Below, piece by piece: positions 1 to 7,748 of a stretch of 64,000 bases of DNA. Where the stretch lies: NCBI GenBank assembly GCA_934351925.1, contig CAKRJT010000001.1, positions 1 through 64,000 on the forward strand, in the 5' to 3' direction. The notes beneath the pieces are model-generated. The model had not been told where the DNA came from. It ran no database searches and saw only the letters and a list, made by a program, of their open reading frames with translations. Source of the DNA: an uncultured Lachnospiraceae bacterium. GTDB taxonomy: Bacteria; Bacillota; Clostridia; Lachnospirales; Lachnospiraceae. Each line of letters begins with the position of its first letter. Positions within the stretch are counted from its first letter, which is position 1. Both the position numbers and the translations under genes were made by a program.

Positions 1-39
1 GACCCTTAAAGGTCTAATAATTAATTGCTAAGCTCTTAA

Positions 40-1107
40 TTAAGCAAGCTCTGCGAAGTACTTAATCGTACGAACCATCTGGCTTGTGTAGGAGTTCTCA
101 TTGTCATACCATGAAACTACCTGTACAAGTGAGTTGCCGTCTTCCATCTTAGATACCATTGTCTGAGTAGCATCGAATAATGAGCCGTATCTCATACCGA
201 TAACATCGCTTGATACGATCTCATCTGTGTTGTATCCGAATGACTCAGTAGCAGCAGCCTTCATAGCCTCGTTGATGCCTTCCTTAGTAACCTCACCCTT
301 AACAACTGCAACAAGGATTGTTGTAGAACCTGTAGGTGTAGGAACTCTCTGTGCAGAACCGATGAGCTTGCCGTTTAACTCAGGGATAACAAGACCGATA
401 GCCTTAGCAGCACCTGTTGAGTTAGGAACGATGTTCTGAGCACCTGCTCTTGCTCTTCTCTTATCACCCTTTCTCTGTGGTCCGTCAAGGATCATCTGAT
501 CACCTGTGTAAGCATGAACTGTTGTCATGATACCGGACTGGATCGGAGCGAAATCGTTAAGAGCCTTAGCCATAGGAGCTAAGCAGTTAGTTGTACATGA
601 AGCTGCAGAGATGATTGTATCATCCTTAGTAAGTGTTGTATGGTTTACATTGTAAACGATTGTAGGAAGGTCATTTCCAGCCGGAGCAGAAATAACAACC
701 TTCTTAGCACCTGCTGTGATATGAGCCTGTGCCTTAGCCTTGGATGTATAGAAACCTGTACACTCAAGAACAACATCTACGTCAAGCTCGCCCCAAGGAA
801 GCTTAGAAGCATCCGGCTGAGCGTAGATTGTGATCTCCTTGCCATCAACTGTGATAGAACCAGGAACAACAACAGTCTTGCCGTCCTCACCCTTAACAGA
901 ATCCTTGAATGTTACTGTGTGCTTGTTCTCGCCAACACGTCCCATGAAGCTACCCTGTGCTGTATCATACTTTAATAAGTGTGCTAACATCTCCGGGCTT
1001 GTTAAGTCGTTGATAGCAACTACTTCATAACCCTCTGCATCAAACATCTGTCTGAATGCAAGACGACCGATACGACCAAATCCATTAATCGCAACTTTAA
1101 CTGACAT
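40..1107 (-). CDS. gap: Glyceraldehyde-3-phosphate dehydrogenase
   Basis: Glycolytic enzyme that oxidises glyceraldehyde-3-phosphate with NAD+ and phosphate in the cytoplasm. The 355-residue protein starts with the Rossmann motif INGFGRIGR, carries AIND (Asp34, typical of NAD preference) and the catalytic signature SCTTNC with Cys171 and His198. It is slightly longer than the usual 335-340 because of an insertion around residues 68-85. AGGAGG lies nine bases before the ATG. No partner gene follows in the window, so it is probably monocistronic. The family assignment is secure. Confidence 0.98.
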   Translation of the reverse strand: MSVKVAINGFGRIGRLAFRQMFDAEGYEVVAINDLTSPEMLAHLLKYDTAQGSFMGRVGENKHTVTFKDSVKGEDGKTVVVPGSITVDGKEITIYAQPDASKLPWGELDVDVVLECTGFYTSKAKAQAHITAGAKKVVISAPAGNDLPTIVYNVNHTTLTKDDTIISAASCTTNCLAPMAKALNDFAPIQSGIMTTVHAYTGDQMILDGPQRKGDKRRARAGAQNIVPNSTGAAKAIGLVIPELNGKLIGSAQRVPTPTGSTTILVAVVKGEVTKEGINEAMKAAATESFGYNTDEIVSSDVIGMRYGSLFDATQTMVSKMEDGNSLVQVVSWYDNENSYTSQMVRTIKYFAELA

Positions 1108-1166
1108 TTTAAAATCCTCCTAAAATGTATAATATTGATTGTTAATTATAAATCAATCTTGCCTAT

Positions 1167-1195
1167 ATTCTACCTAATTTATATCAAAATATCAA
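1167..1195 (-). promoter_or_regulatory. Probable gap promoter
   Basis: Read on the minus strand, TTGATA and TAGAAT are separated by exactly 17 bases, about 60 bases before the gap start codon. This is a good sigma-A type promoter. Confidence 0.65.
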
Positions 1196-1318
1196 GTCCT
1201 ATTTATAAAAGAATTAATAAATTTAATATAAAGTGCGCTAAAAGATACCCATGAAGCCAACTGAGGAGAGTTCTTCCTTTTATTTCATTTTCTGTCAGCG
1301 TCCTCCTATTGAGTAATT

Positions 1319-1335
1319 GTTACAAAATTGTTACA
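1319..1335 (-). promoter_or_regulatory. WalR-type box upstream of small peptide gene
   Basis: On the minus strand this reads TGTAAC-AATTT-TGTAAC, a perfect match to the known WalR (YycF) consensus TGTWAH-N5-TGTWAH. It sits in an exact 11-base tandem repeat (AATTGTTACAA twice, 1315-1336), about 50 bases before the small peptide ORF at 1385 and about 125 bases from the gap promoter. The binding protein is inferred; no WalR gene is in the window. Confidence 0.5.
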
Positions 1336-1384
1336 ATTCGTTTGTGCTTAGCTAAGGGCAAATAAAAAAAGGAGGTCTTAAGAT

Positions 1385-1456
1385 ATGTGTTTTAATTTTA
1401 ATGGCTGTACTGAACTTTTCAATGCAATTTGCAGATTATTCGGCTTTGGCTGCTAA
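1385..1456 (+). CDS. Small Cys-rich peptide, 23 residues
   Basis: Very short ORF with a strong ribosome site (AAAAAAAGGAGG, nine bases before the ATG) and a TAA stop. The peptide begins MCFNFNGC and ends CRLFGFGC: four Cys, six Phe, three Gly and only one charge of each sign, so it is small, hydrophobic and redox-capable. There is no signal peptide or leader-type cleavage motif and no processing enzyme beside it. It lies between a WalR-type box upstream and an R6 palindrome downstream that could end its transcript. I do not recognise a family. It could be a membrane-active peptide, a regulatory peptide or a metal-binding peptide; expression is supported only by the ribosome site. Confidence 0.5.
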   Translation: MCFNFNGCTELFNAICRLFGFGC

Positions 1457-1536
1457 TTAGTCTGTTCCATAATCTCATGCGGTACAATACAGCATAGTTT
1501 TGAGCTGTACCATCCATAATAAGGCTGCAATCCGAG

Positions 1537-1579
1537 GATATCAAATGAGGGGCAAAATACCTTTTGCCCCTCATATCAT
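1537..1579 (+). repeat. R6 palindromic repeat, copy A
   Basis: A 43-base palindrome with arms ATGAGGGGCAAAA and TTTTGCCCCTCAT, bounded by GATATC and ATATCAT. Copy B at 45666-45708 differs at only four positions, and related sequences lie at 4693-4724 and 37110-37192. Placed after the small peptide gene it could work as a terminator hairpin, although no T-run follows. Confidence 0.75.
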
Positions 1580-1581
1580 GT

Positions 1582-2398
1582 TTACTTAAGTTCAAAGCTG
1601 TCCACAGCGCCTTTTAAATCCCGTGTACACTGGTCAAGTTCCGTACCCGATGCCGCATTTTCCTGTGCAGCAGCGGCATTCTGTTCTGCCACCTGTGAAA
1701 GCTGCCTGGTCAGCGATATCATTAATAGTCTGCATTATGCTGTCAATCCGGTTGGTCTTATCTTCGATGATCGCCATCGCACCCTCCAATTTTCCCATGC
1801 ATCTGCCGCCATCTTCAAGCCCTGAGTTGGTGTTATCCACCAGTTTCACCACACTGTCCGTATTTTCCACAATCTTTTTAATATGCTCATCAAGTTTTGT
1901 CACATTCTCGGTAAGATTATTTATCGCATATGCCTGTTCCGATGCGCCTGATGCCACCATCTCCAAGCTCTGCTTTATTCTGTTGGAAAATTCCACTACT
2001 GTATCTGCTTTTCCATTTATTCCTGCCATAACCTCATTGAGTTTATCAATAATTTCTGCGAGCCCGGTTCTTATACTGATAAAATCACCTTTATAATCAT
2101 TTCCGGGAGCTATTGTCAGATTACATTCAGCAACCGCAGCGACTACGTCCGATATCTGCTCTATGTAATGTCTAAGCTGAGCCACTGTTGTATTAAGCGC
2201 ATTACCTAACACATAAATTTCCTGGATATCCGAACTATCTGAAAACATGATATTCAATTTTCCCTCAGCAAGCTGCGGAACCATCTCACTGACTTCTTTT
2301 ATAGGCGCAAACCAATTATTGCATCTTGACTTATTGTACCTGATTATGATAATGCCAGAGCCAATGCTTCCTACTATCCTCACAAAACACAACAGCAT
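1582..2398 (-). pseudogene. Degenerate methyl-accepting chemotaxis protein
   Basis: Remnant of a chemoreceptor. One frame (1634-2398) encodes a membrane-edge segment, HAMP-like region and first part of the signalling helix up to INDIADQ. The C-terminal end (QLSQVAEQNAAAAQENAAS ... VDSFELK, stop at 1582-1584) is in a different frame. The sensor domain is missing at the 5' side, and the whole hairpin tip that binds CheA/CheW (the NLLALNASIEAARAGE region, intact in the receptor at 29134-31224) is deleted at the frame break. It therefore cannot signal. Only about 60 bases separate it from the divergent PHP gene, so there is no room for the lost N-terminus. Confidence 0.85.
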
Positions 2399-2460
2399 TT
2401 GACATTTTTTTACATTTTGCCGTATACTGCTGATATAAAATATCTCTAAGGAGAACTGCC

Positions 2461-3285
2461 ATGAACAGACTCAAGCTTTGTGACTACCACATACACACCC
2501 GCTACTCCTCCGACTCCGACGAGGAACCGGAAAACATTGTAAAACACGCGATCGGGCTCGGGCTTGACGGGATATGCTTCACCGACCATATCGACCTTGA
2601 CTATCCTGAGACCCCCGAATACGAAAATCCTGCCTTTGTCTTTGACACGAAAGAGTATTATAGGGAATTATCAGCCCTGTGCGGCAGATATTCCAATACC
2701 TTGGATATAAAAATCGGGGTCGAACTCGGACTCATGCCATATCTCGCCGACAGAAACAAGGTCGTGGCTTCCTCTGTTCCATTTGATTTCATAATAGGTT
2801 CGACACACCAGATAAACGGGCTTGACCCTTATTATCCGTCTTTCTGGGAAGGACGCGGCTGTGACGAGGTTGTCACTGAATATTTCGAGAAAACCCTTGA
2901 AAACGTGAAAAGCTTCACCGATTATGACGTATATGGTCATCTTGATTATATAACCAGGTATTCGCCTGACAAGAGCTATCAGTTTGATTACCATAAATAT
3001 GAAGAGATAATTGACTGCATATTAAATGAAATAATTCATACCGGTCACGGCATAGAGATAAACACTTCTCCACTCAGCAAAGGACTTACGCGCACCAACC
3101 CATGCATCGAAATCGTAAGACGCTACCGCGAGCTTGGCGGCGAGCTTATCACCATCGGTTCGGACGCACATACCGCATCAAATGTCGGCGGATATTTCAG
3201 CGAGGCGAAGAATATACTGCTGTCCTGCGGCTTTAAATATTATACCGTGTTCTCCAAAAGAAAAGCAGCCATGAAGGAGCTTTAA
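2461..3285 (+). CDS. hisK: PHP-family histidinol-phosphatase
   Basis: Probable histidinol-phosphate phosphatase of the HisJ/HisK type, acting late in histidine synthesis. The 274-residue protein opens with the metal-binding motif DYHIHTRYSSD, followed by FTDHID, GVELG, STHQ, GHLDY and the C-terminal GSDAHTASNVG, all typical PHP metal ligands. AAGGAG stands before the ATG. No other his gene is adjacent, so the histidine link rests on family similarity; another phosphoester substrate is possible. Confidence 0.85.
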   Translation: MNRLKLCDYHIHTRYSSDSDEEPENIVKHAIGLGLDGICFTDHIDLDYPETPEYENPAFVFDTKEYYRELSALCGRYSNTLDIKIGVELGLMPYLADRNKVVASSVPFDFIIGSTHQINGLDPYYPSFWEGRGCDEVVTEYFEKTLENVKSFTDYDVYGHLDYITRYSPDKSYQFDYHKYEEIIDCILNEIIHTGHGIEINTSPLSKGLTRTNPCIEIVRRYRELGGELITIGSDAHTASNVGGYFSEAKNILLSCGFKYYTVFSKRKAAMKEL

Positions 3286-3377
3286 CGCTCCGGCATGGCT
3301 GTGTCTCTCTGTAAACGCTGTGACAGGTGAATTTTTACTTCTCCTTGTATTCACTGCAATACACTTATTCAAACCGT

Positions 3378-4499
3378 TCAGTTTTGCAGGTTCATTATGC
3401 TCTCCGTCTCAAAATCATATACAGAAGTCTCCATCTTTCCCACTATTGTTCCTCCGCCCAGAACATATCCGTCCGCATACAGCACGACCGCCTGTCCAGG
3501 TGTGATTGCGCGCTGCGGTGTCTCGAAATCCACTCTTATTCTCCCACCTGCAAGCTCTGTCACATGGCAAGGCGCCCCCTTGTGTGCATAGCGGATTTTC
3601 CCGATACAGTCCACATTGTCAAGACTTGATGCTCCCATATAGTTGACGTCATCGGCGATAAGACTTTTGCAGAAAATATCCTCGTTCTCACCTATCACCA
3701 CCTCATTCGTCTCAGGTCTGATTTCCGACACGAACACATGATGCCCCATCGCAAGACCAAGTCCCCTGCGCTGCCCTATGGTGTAATGCGTTATGCCCTT
3801 GTGCCTGCCGAGTACATTGCCGTATTTGTCGACAAAATTTCCCTCGGGAACTTTAATTCCCGTTGCCCTCTCGATATATGCCGCATGGTCATCGTCCGGG
3901 ATAAAGCATATCTCCTGACTGTCCGGCTTGTCCGCCACCAAAAGCCCTATCTCCGATGCAATCTGCCTTATCTGAGGCTTTGTGTATTCCCCGCACGGCA
4001 TAAGCGTGTGAGCAAGCTGCTCCTGCGTCAGGTTATACAGCGCATACGACTGGTCCTTCGCGTCCGTCACCGATGCCGATACCGCATATCGCCCATTCGG
4101 AAGCTTTATAATGCGCGCATAATGTCCCGTAGCCACATAGTCAGCACCGATTGAGCGCGCCCTGTTAAGAAGTGCCTCCCACTTGATATAGCGGTTGCAG
4201 GCATTGCACGGGTTAGGTGTTCTTCCCGCAAGATACTCCCTGTTAAAATAATCAATAACCTTCTCCTTAAATTCGTCCCTGAAATTCATAACATAGTGCG
4301 GTATCCCAATCTTCGCTGCAACGCGCTTCGCATCGCCCACCGCCGATATTCCGCAGCAGGAGTCCGTCTCCGACTCCTTGTCGTCCTGCCAAATCTGCAT
4401 TGTCACGCCGACAACATTATACCCCTGCTTCTTCAAAAGATATGCCGTAACCGAGGAGTCAACTCCCCCCGACATGCCAACAACAACTGTATCTGCCAT
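3378..4499 (-). CDS. mnmA: tRNA-specific 2-thiouridylase MnmA
   Basis: Makes 2-thiouridine at the wobble position of tRNA-Lys, -Glu and -Gln. The 373-residue protein has the PP-loop GMSGGVDSS near the N-terminus, the NPCNAC motif with Cys98 and Cys101, and the second catalytic Cys198 in SQEICFIPDD; length and layout match the family. GGAGG lies before the ATG. It is convergent with the PHP gene, and no cysteine desulfurase gene is in view. Confidence 0.97.
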   Translation of the reverse strand: MADTVVVGMSGGVDSSVTAYLLKKQGYNVVGVTMQIWQDDKESETDSCCGISAVGDAKRVAAKIGIPHYVMNFRDEFKEKVIDYFNREYLAGRTPNPCNACNRYIKWEALLNRARSIGADYVATGHYARIIKLPNGRYAVSASVTDAKDQSYALYNLTQEQLAHTLMPCGEYTKPQIRQIASEIGLLVADKPDSQEICFIPDDDHAAYIERATGIKVPEGNFVDKYGNVLGRHKGITHYTIGQRRGLGLAMGHHVFVSEIRPETNEVVIGENEDIFCKSLIADDVNYMGASSLDNVDCIGKIRYAHKGAPCHVTELAGGRIRVDFETPQRAITPGQAVVLYADGYVLGGGTIVGKMETSVYDFETESIMNLQN

Positions 4500-4692
4500 A
4501 AAAACCTCCGAATTACTGTTCTAAATATATTTCATACTATTTTCATATATAATGATATCGAATTGCTCCGCACTGCGTGCTCCCACAATTCTAAAAACAT
4601 TCGTAATTCGCACATTTTTCTTTGAAAAATGGCTTCTTACTCATGTTTTTGGCGGGTCACAATGTCAAAAATCCTCACGCAGGCAAGCTTGC

Positions 4693-4724
4693 ATCGGACT
4701 TCTGACCTTTTGACCCTGATATCA
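4693..4724 (-). repeat. R6 palindromic repeat, copy C
   Basis: On the minus strand it starts TGATATCAGGGTCAAAAGG. It matches the left arm of copy D (37110-37141) at 30 of 32 positions. It forms one arm of a larger stem whose other arm is near 4650-4670. Confidence 0.7.
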
Positions 4725-4816
4725 CATAAATGATATTACCCTACCAGCCGCCTCTTTTCAATAATTTAATCTGTAGATATGACTCAAAACAAGCTGTAAA
4801 TCTTCGCTGTGTATAA

Positions 4817-4877
4817 GCTGTTATATTTATGCATATCAGCTTCGAACAACGGAGCTGATATGCATAAATATAGCAGC
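4817..4877 (+). repeat. Long inverted repeat upstream of flippase gene
   Basis: Two 25-base arms (4817-4841 and 4853-4877) pair at 24 of 25 positions around an 11-base loop; the core is TATTTATGCATATCAGCT. It lies 65 bases before the flippase start codon. There is no T-run after it, so it is not a standard terminator; it may be a leader hairpin or a mobile palindrome. Confidence 0.75.
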
Positions 4878-4942
4878 ATATACACTCATAAAATAGCCCT
4901 CCCCCGGAATACAATGTAACAAACAACCTCTCCGGAGAAGAA

Positions 4943-6472
4943 ATGTCAGCAAAAACAATAATAAAGGGGACCGCAATCTTCGCCCTCTCCGGCGTACTGT
5001 GCCGCATTATGGGCTTCATATTCCGCATATATCTTTCGCGAATAATGCCTGCAAGCCAGATTGGACTGTACCAGATGGTTATGCCTGTCTGTGTACTCGG
5101 GCAGGCTGTCGCCGTCGGCGGTTTGTCCACCGCCGTTACCAAGTACACTGCCGCCTATTTGGCACAGAAAAAAAAGGATAAGGGCTATGTCAATTTCCTT
5201 GCAACGCTTCTTTACTGCACCGCTGTTTCCGCGGTTATAGCCGTCATCATAGGCCGGAATGCAAACCTCATATCAAAAATATTTTTGAGCAGCAATCTGT
5301 GCGGAAGCCTGCTTGTGATAACCGCATACTCGCTGCCCTTTGCATGCATGCACAATGTCATATCCAGCTATTTTGTCGGACTTGAACTTCACGGGCTGTC
5401 AGCCGCCGCGCAGGTAATCGAACAGATAATACGAATCACCTGCGTTTTCACCTTCGTGGGAATTGCCGAACAGAACGGCAGCCCGCCCGATGCCGCAACC
5501 GCCCTTTACGGCATACTCGCGGGCGAGATAGCTTCATCGGCTTTCTGTTTTATCGCGGTTATTTTTCTCAAGGACAAATATAAGACTGAGGAGACAGCAC
5601 TCTCAAAAACCCCTCTTTTCTACATCAGCGAGGGAATTGTCCAGCTCGCGGTCAACTACCGACTTGCACTTCCAATAACTGCCAACCATGTCTGCCTGCA
5701 TCTCATGCAGAGCTTTGAGGCTGTGCTCCTGCCGATGATGCTTGTGACCTGCGGCCAGACCAACGAGGAGGCGCTGACTGCCTACGGCGTGCTTACCGGA
5801 ATGACAATGCCTCTCGTGCTCTTTCCGGCAACTTTCACCAACGCCATGTCGCAGGCACTCCTGCCCGATATTTCCAAATCCTGGCAGACGCAGAACCTTT
5901 CGCGCCTCAGCAAGAGCATGTCCCTCGCACTGACGCTCGCCTGCAGCCTCGGCATTATGTGTATTCCGGGATTTTTCTTCTATGGTGCAGGCTTTGGCGG
6001 AATAATCTTTGACAATACCAAGGTGATAGAGCAGGTCCGCCTTATGTGCCTTATCTGCCCTTTCGTATTTTTGTCCACACCGCTGTCAAGCGCACTGAAT
6101 GCCATGGGAAAGACCGGTACCGTGTTCATATCGAGCATGCTCGCGCAGCTCATCCGGCTTGCACTTGTTGTGTTTGTTATTCCACGCGCCGGCTTAAACG
6201 GTTACTGCTACGGGCTCATAATCAGCCACCTCTTTGTGTGCAGCTACATGATGCTTGTACTAAAAAAATTAACCGGATGCAGCTACTCATTTAAAACTCT
6301 GGCAGCCGCCCCGGTTATCCGTTCAATTATATGTTTTTTTGCAACAATCCCTATATACACCACACTGCACCGCGCGGGAAATCTCCCCGAAATCGCCTGT
6401 CTCATAATCGGCGGCGGTTCATACATACTCGCATCGGTGGTGTCCTACATATTCATGCATGATGTGAAGTAG
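4943..6472 (+). CDS. Polysaccharide flippase (MATE/SpoVB-like)
   Basis: Multi-pass membrane protein of 509 residues with about 12-14 hydrophobic segments, starting with an amphipathic KTIIKGTAIFALSG stretch and the RIMGFIFRIYLSRIMP segment common to SpoVB/Wzx-like flippases of the MOP superfamily. It probably moves lipid-linked sugars across the membrane for envelope or exopolysaccharide assembly. GGAGAAGAA precedes the ATG. It stands alone without glycosyltransferase neighbours, so its substrate is unknown. Its end overlaps the convergent FAH-family gene by 20 bases. Confidence 0.88.
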   Translation: MSAKTIIKGTAIFALSGVLCRIMGFIFRIYLSRIMPASQIGLYQMVMPVCVLGQAVAVGGLSTAVTKYTAAYLAQKKKDKGYVNFLATLLYCTAVSAVIAVIIGRNANLISKIFLSSNLCGSLLVITAYSLPFACMHNVISSYFVGLELHGLSAAAQVIEQIIRITCVFTFVGIAEQNGSPPDAATALYGILAGEIASSAFCFIAVIFLKDKYKTEETALSKTPLFYISEGIVQLAVNYRLALPITANHVCLHLMQSFEAVLLPMMLVTCGQTNEEALTAYGVLTGMTMPLVLFPATFTNAMSQALLPDISKSWQTQNLSRLSKSMSLALTLACSLGIMCIPGFFFYGAGFGGIIFDNTKVIEQVRLMCLICPFVFLSTPLSSALNAMGKTGTVFISSMLAQLIRLALVVFVIPRAGLNGYCYGLIISHLFVCSYMMLVLKKLTGCSYSFKTLAAAPVIRSIICFFATIPIYTTLHRAGNLPEIACLIIGGGSYILASVVSYIFMHDVK

Positions 6473-7364
6473 ACCTGACTGTATTTACGAGCGTTCCAAC
6501 GCCCTCGACAATACATTCCACTGTATCGCCCGGCTTTAGAAAACGCGGCGGCACAAAGCCCATTCCTACACCTGCCGGAGTCCCCATCGAGATGATGGTT
6601 CCTGCCTTGAGTGTCATGCCCGATGAGAGTTCGCTTATCACATGCGCCACATCGAATATCAGAAGCTCCGTGCTGCTGTTCTGCCTGAGCTCCCCGTTGA
6701 CCTTCGACTGTATGGTAAGTCTTGGCGGAAACGCTATGCTGTCCGCTGTCGTGATGCATGGTCCCATCGGTGTAAATCCGTCAAGACTCTTGCCGAAATA
6801 CCACTGCTTATGGCGCGTCTGCACATTTCTCGCGCTCACATCGTTGATAATCGTATATCCAAATATATAATCTGCCGCCTCGTCCTCCGGCACATTCTTC
6901 GCGTCCTTGCCGATAATGACAGCAAGCTCGCACTCATAGTCGAGACTGTCAACGAGCTCCTCATGTGCCTCGATAAAGCCCTTGTTCGGGACAGCCTCGT
7001 TCACTCTCTTTGAAAAATATACCGCATAAGGTCTCTCTCCGCCGAATGCCTCCTGCTTATATCTCGCTGACTCAACCGCATGCTCCATGTAGTTAATTCC
7101 AAGGCATATAATATCCTGCTTAGGTCTTGGAATAGGCGCTAAAAGCTCCACGTCCTTCACCGGAATTGCACCATGTATCTCGTCAGGCTCCTTGCGGTTA
7201 TATATGCCGATGAGCTCCTTCTCAGCCCTTGACATCTTCTCCACCACCTCCTGCATGTCCACATAAGGCATGCCAAGCGAGCGCAGCGGATACACCCATG
7301 TCTCGTCCTCATTTATAACGCCAACGCGTTCCTTTTTACCATCAAGATATGTAACAAGCTTCAT
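6453..7364 (-). CDS. Fumarylacetoacetate hydrolase family protein
   Basis: FAH-fold enzyme of 303 residues, acting on a carbon-carbon bond of a small oxo-acid. The C-terminal FAH domain shows LGINYMEHA, the acidic metal ligands around DYECELAVIIG, and FGYTIINDVSARN. Substrate cannot be told; acylpyruvate hydrolase or oxaloacetate decarboxylase are typical for this class. I start at MKLVTYL because GGAGATT lies just before it; an upstream in-frame start (MPLLCGGMEIS) is only an R1 repeat read as protein. Confidence 0.85.
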   Translation of the reverse strand: MKLVTYLDGKKERVGVINEDETWVYPLRSLGMPYVDMQEVVEKMSRAEKELIGIYNRKEPDEIHGAIPVKDVELLAPIPRPKQDIICLGINYMEHAVESARYKQEAFGGERPYAVYFSKRVNEAVPNKGFIEAHEELVDSLDYECELAVIIGKDAKNVPEDEAADYIFGYTIINDVSARNVQTRHKQWYFGKSLDGFTPMGPCITTADSIAFPPRLTIQSKVNGELRQNSSTELLIFDVAHVISELSSGMTLKAGTIISMGTPAGVGMGFVPPRFLKPGDTVECIVEGVGTLVNTVRSTSHHA

Positions 7365-7408
7365 AGAAATCTCCATTCCGCCGCAAAGCAACGGCACAAG
7401 TAGTAATG
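7365..7408 (-). repeat. R1 palindromic leader repeat before FAH gene
   Basis: On the minus strand: the R1 upstream box TTTTCATTACTACTTG, a GC-rich hairpin (GTGCCGTTGC/GCGGCGG), then AATGGAGATT and the start codon. Same layout as at 40113, 50646, 58474 and 60202. Confidence 0.75.
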
Positions 7409-7473
7409 AAAATCATTTCCTATGATATTTTATCACCATCAAAAAAAATTTTCAATGTGGAATATGGCATATA

Positions 7474-7502
7474 TTGACAACCGATGTGTAAGCTCATATA
7501 AT
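7474..7502 (+). promoter_or_regulatory. Consensus promoter of ABC-F gene
   Basis: Perfect sigma-A promoter: TTGACA, exactly 17 bases, TATAAT. Transcription would start near 7509, giving a leader of about 240 bases before the ABC-F start codon. It is the strongest promoter I see in the window. Confidence 0.9.
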
Positions 7503-7596
7503 AAACATAAATTCAGGAAAGGGTAAGTGTGATAGATTTGATTATTAGATAACTCTCAAAACAGACAACAAAAGTTACTATCATAAGAACGATTAA

Positions 7597-7716
7597 ATGC
7601 GCCGCGGTTGTTTTATGCCAATTCCGCATTATCGTCTTTTTATGTTGCACAGAGATTATCTAAAAATCCGATTTGTTATACTTATTCCATGCATAAGCAG
7701 GCATGGATTTTTGTGA
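7597..7716 (+). CDS. Putative leader peptide of ABC-F gene
   Basis: A 39-codon ORF in the leader, starting MRRGCFMPIPHYRLF and ending SRHGFL at a TGA inside the attenuator hairpin. Its frame spans all of the alternative RNA stems, as in ribosome-stalling leaders of resistance genes. Its own ribosome site is weak. A second possibility is a start-stop GTG-TGA at 7527-7532 behind AGGA at 7515. Translation of either is inference. Confidence 0.45.
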   Translation: MRRGCFMPIPHYRLFMLHRDYLKIRFVILIPCISRHGFL

Positions 7717-7724
7717 TAATCTCT
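7651..7724 (+). promoter_or_regulatory. Attenuator in ABC-F leader
   Basis: Two mutually exclusive RNA folds. Terminator: CCATGC (7687-7692) pairs with GCATGG (7701-7706), followed by ATTTTTG. Alternative: AGAGATTATC (7651-7660) pairs over ten bases with GATAATCTCT (7715-7724), and AAAAATCC (7662-7669) with GGATTTTT (7705-7712). A drug-stalled ribosome on the leader ORF would shift the balance, the usual control of ABC-F resistance genes. Confidence 0.75.
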
Positions 7725-7748
7725 CTTTAATCAAGGAGGGATTTTTTT

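Larger units (their letters stand above)
4500..4942. other. Intergenic region between divergent mnmA and flippase genes
   Basis: This 443-base stretch holds an R6 repeat within a longer imperfect palindrome (about 4650-4727, ends GGGTCA and TGACCC) and a near-perfect 25-bp inverted repeat at 4817-4877. I see no convincing ORF. Promoters for both genes must lie here but I could not pin them down. Confidence 0.6.

Noticed and set aside
640..975. ORF of 111 codons opposite gap
   Set aside because: It is the antisense shadow of a highly conserved gene, has no ribosome site and no recognisable protein features.
1319..1335. Tandem TTGTTACAA as a stem-forming terminator
   Set aside because: It is a direct repeat upstream of a gene with no T-run and fits a two-site activator box better.
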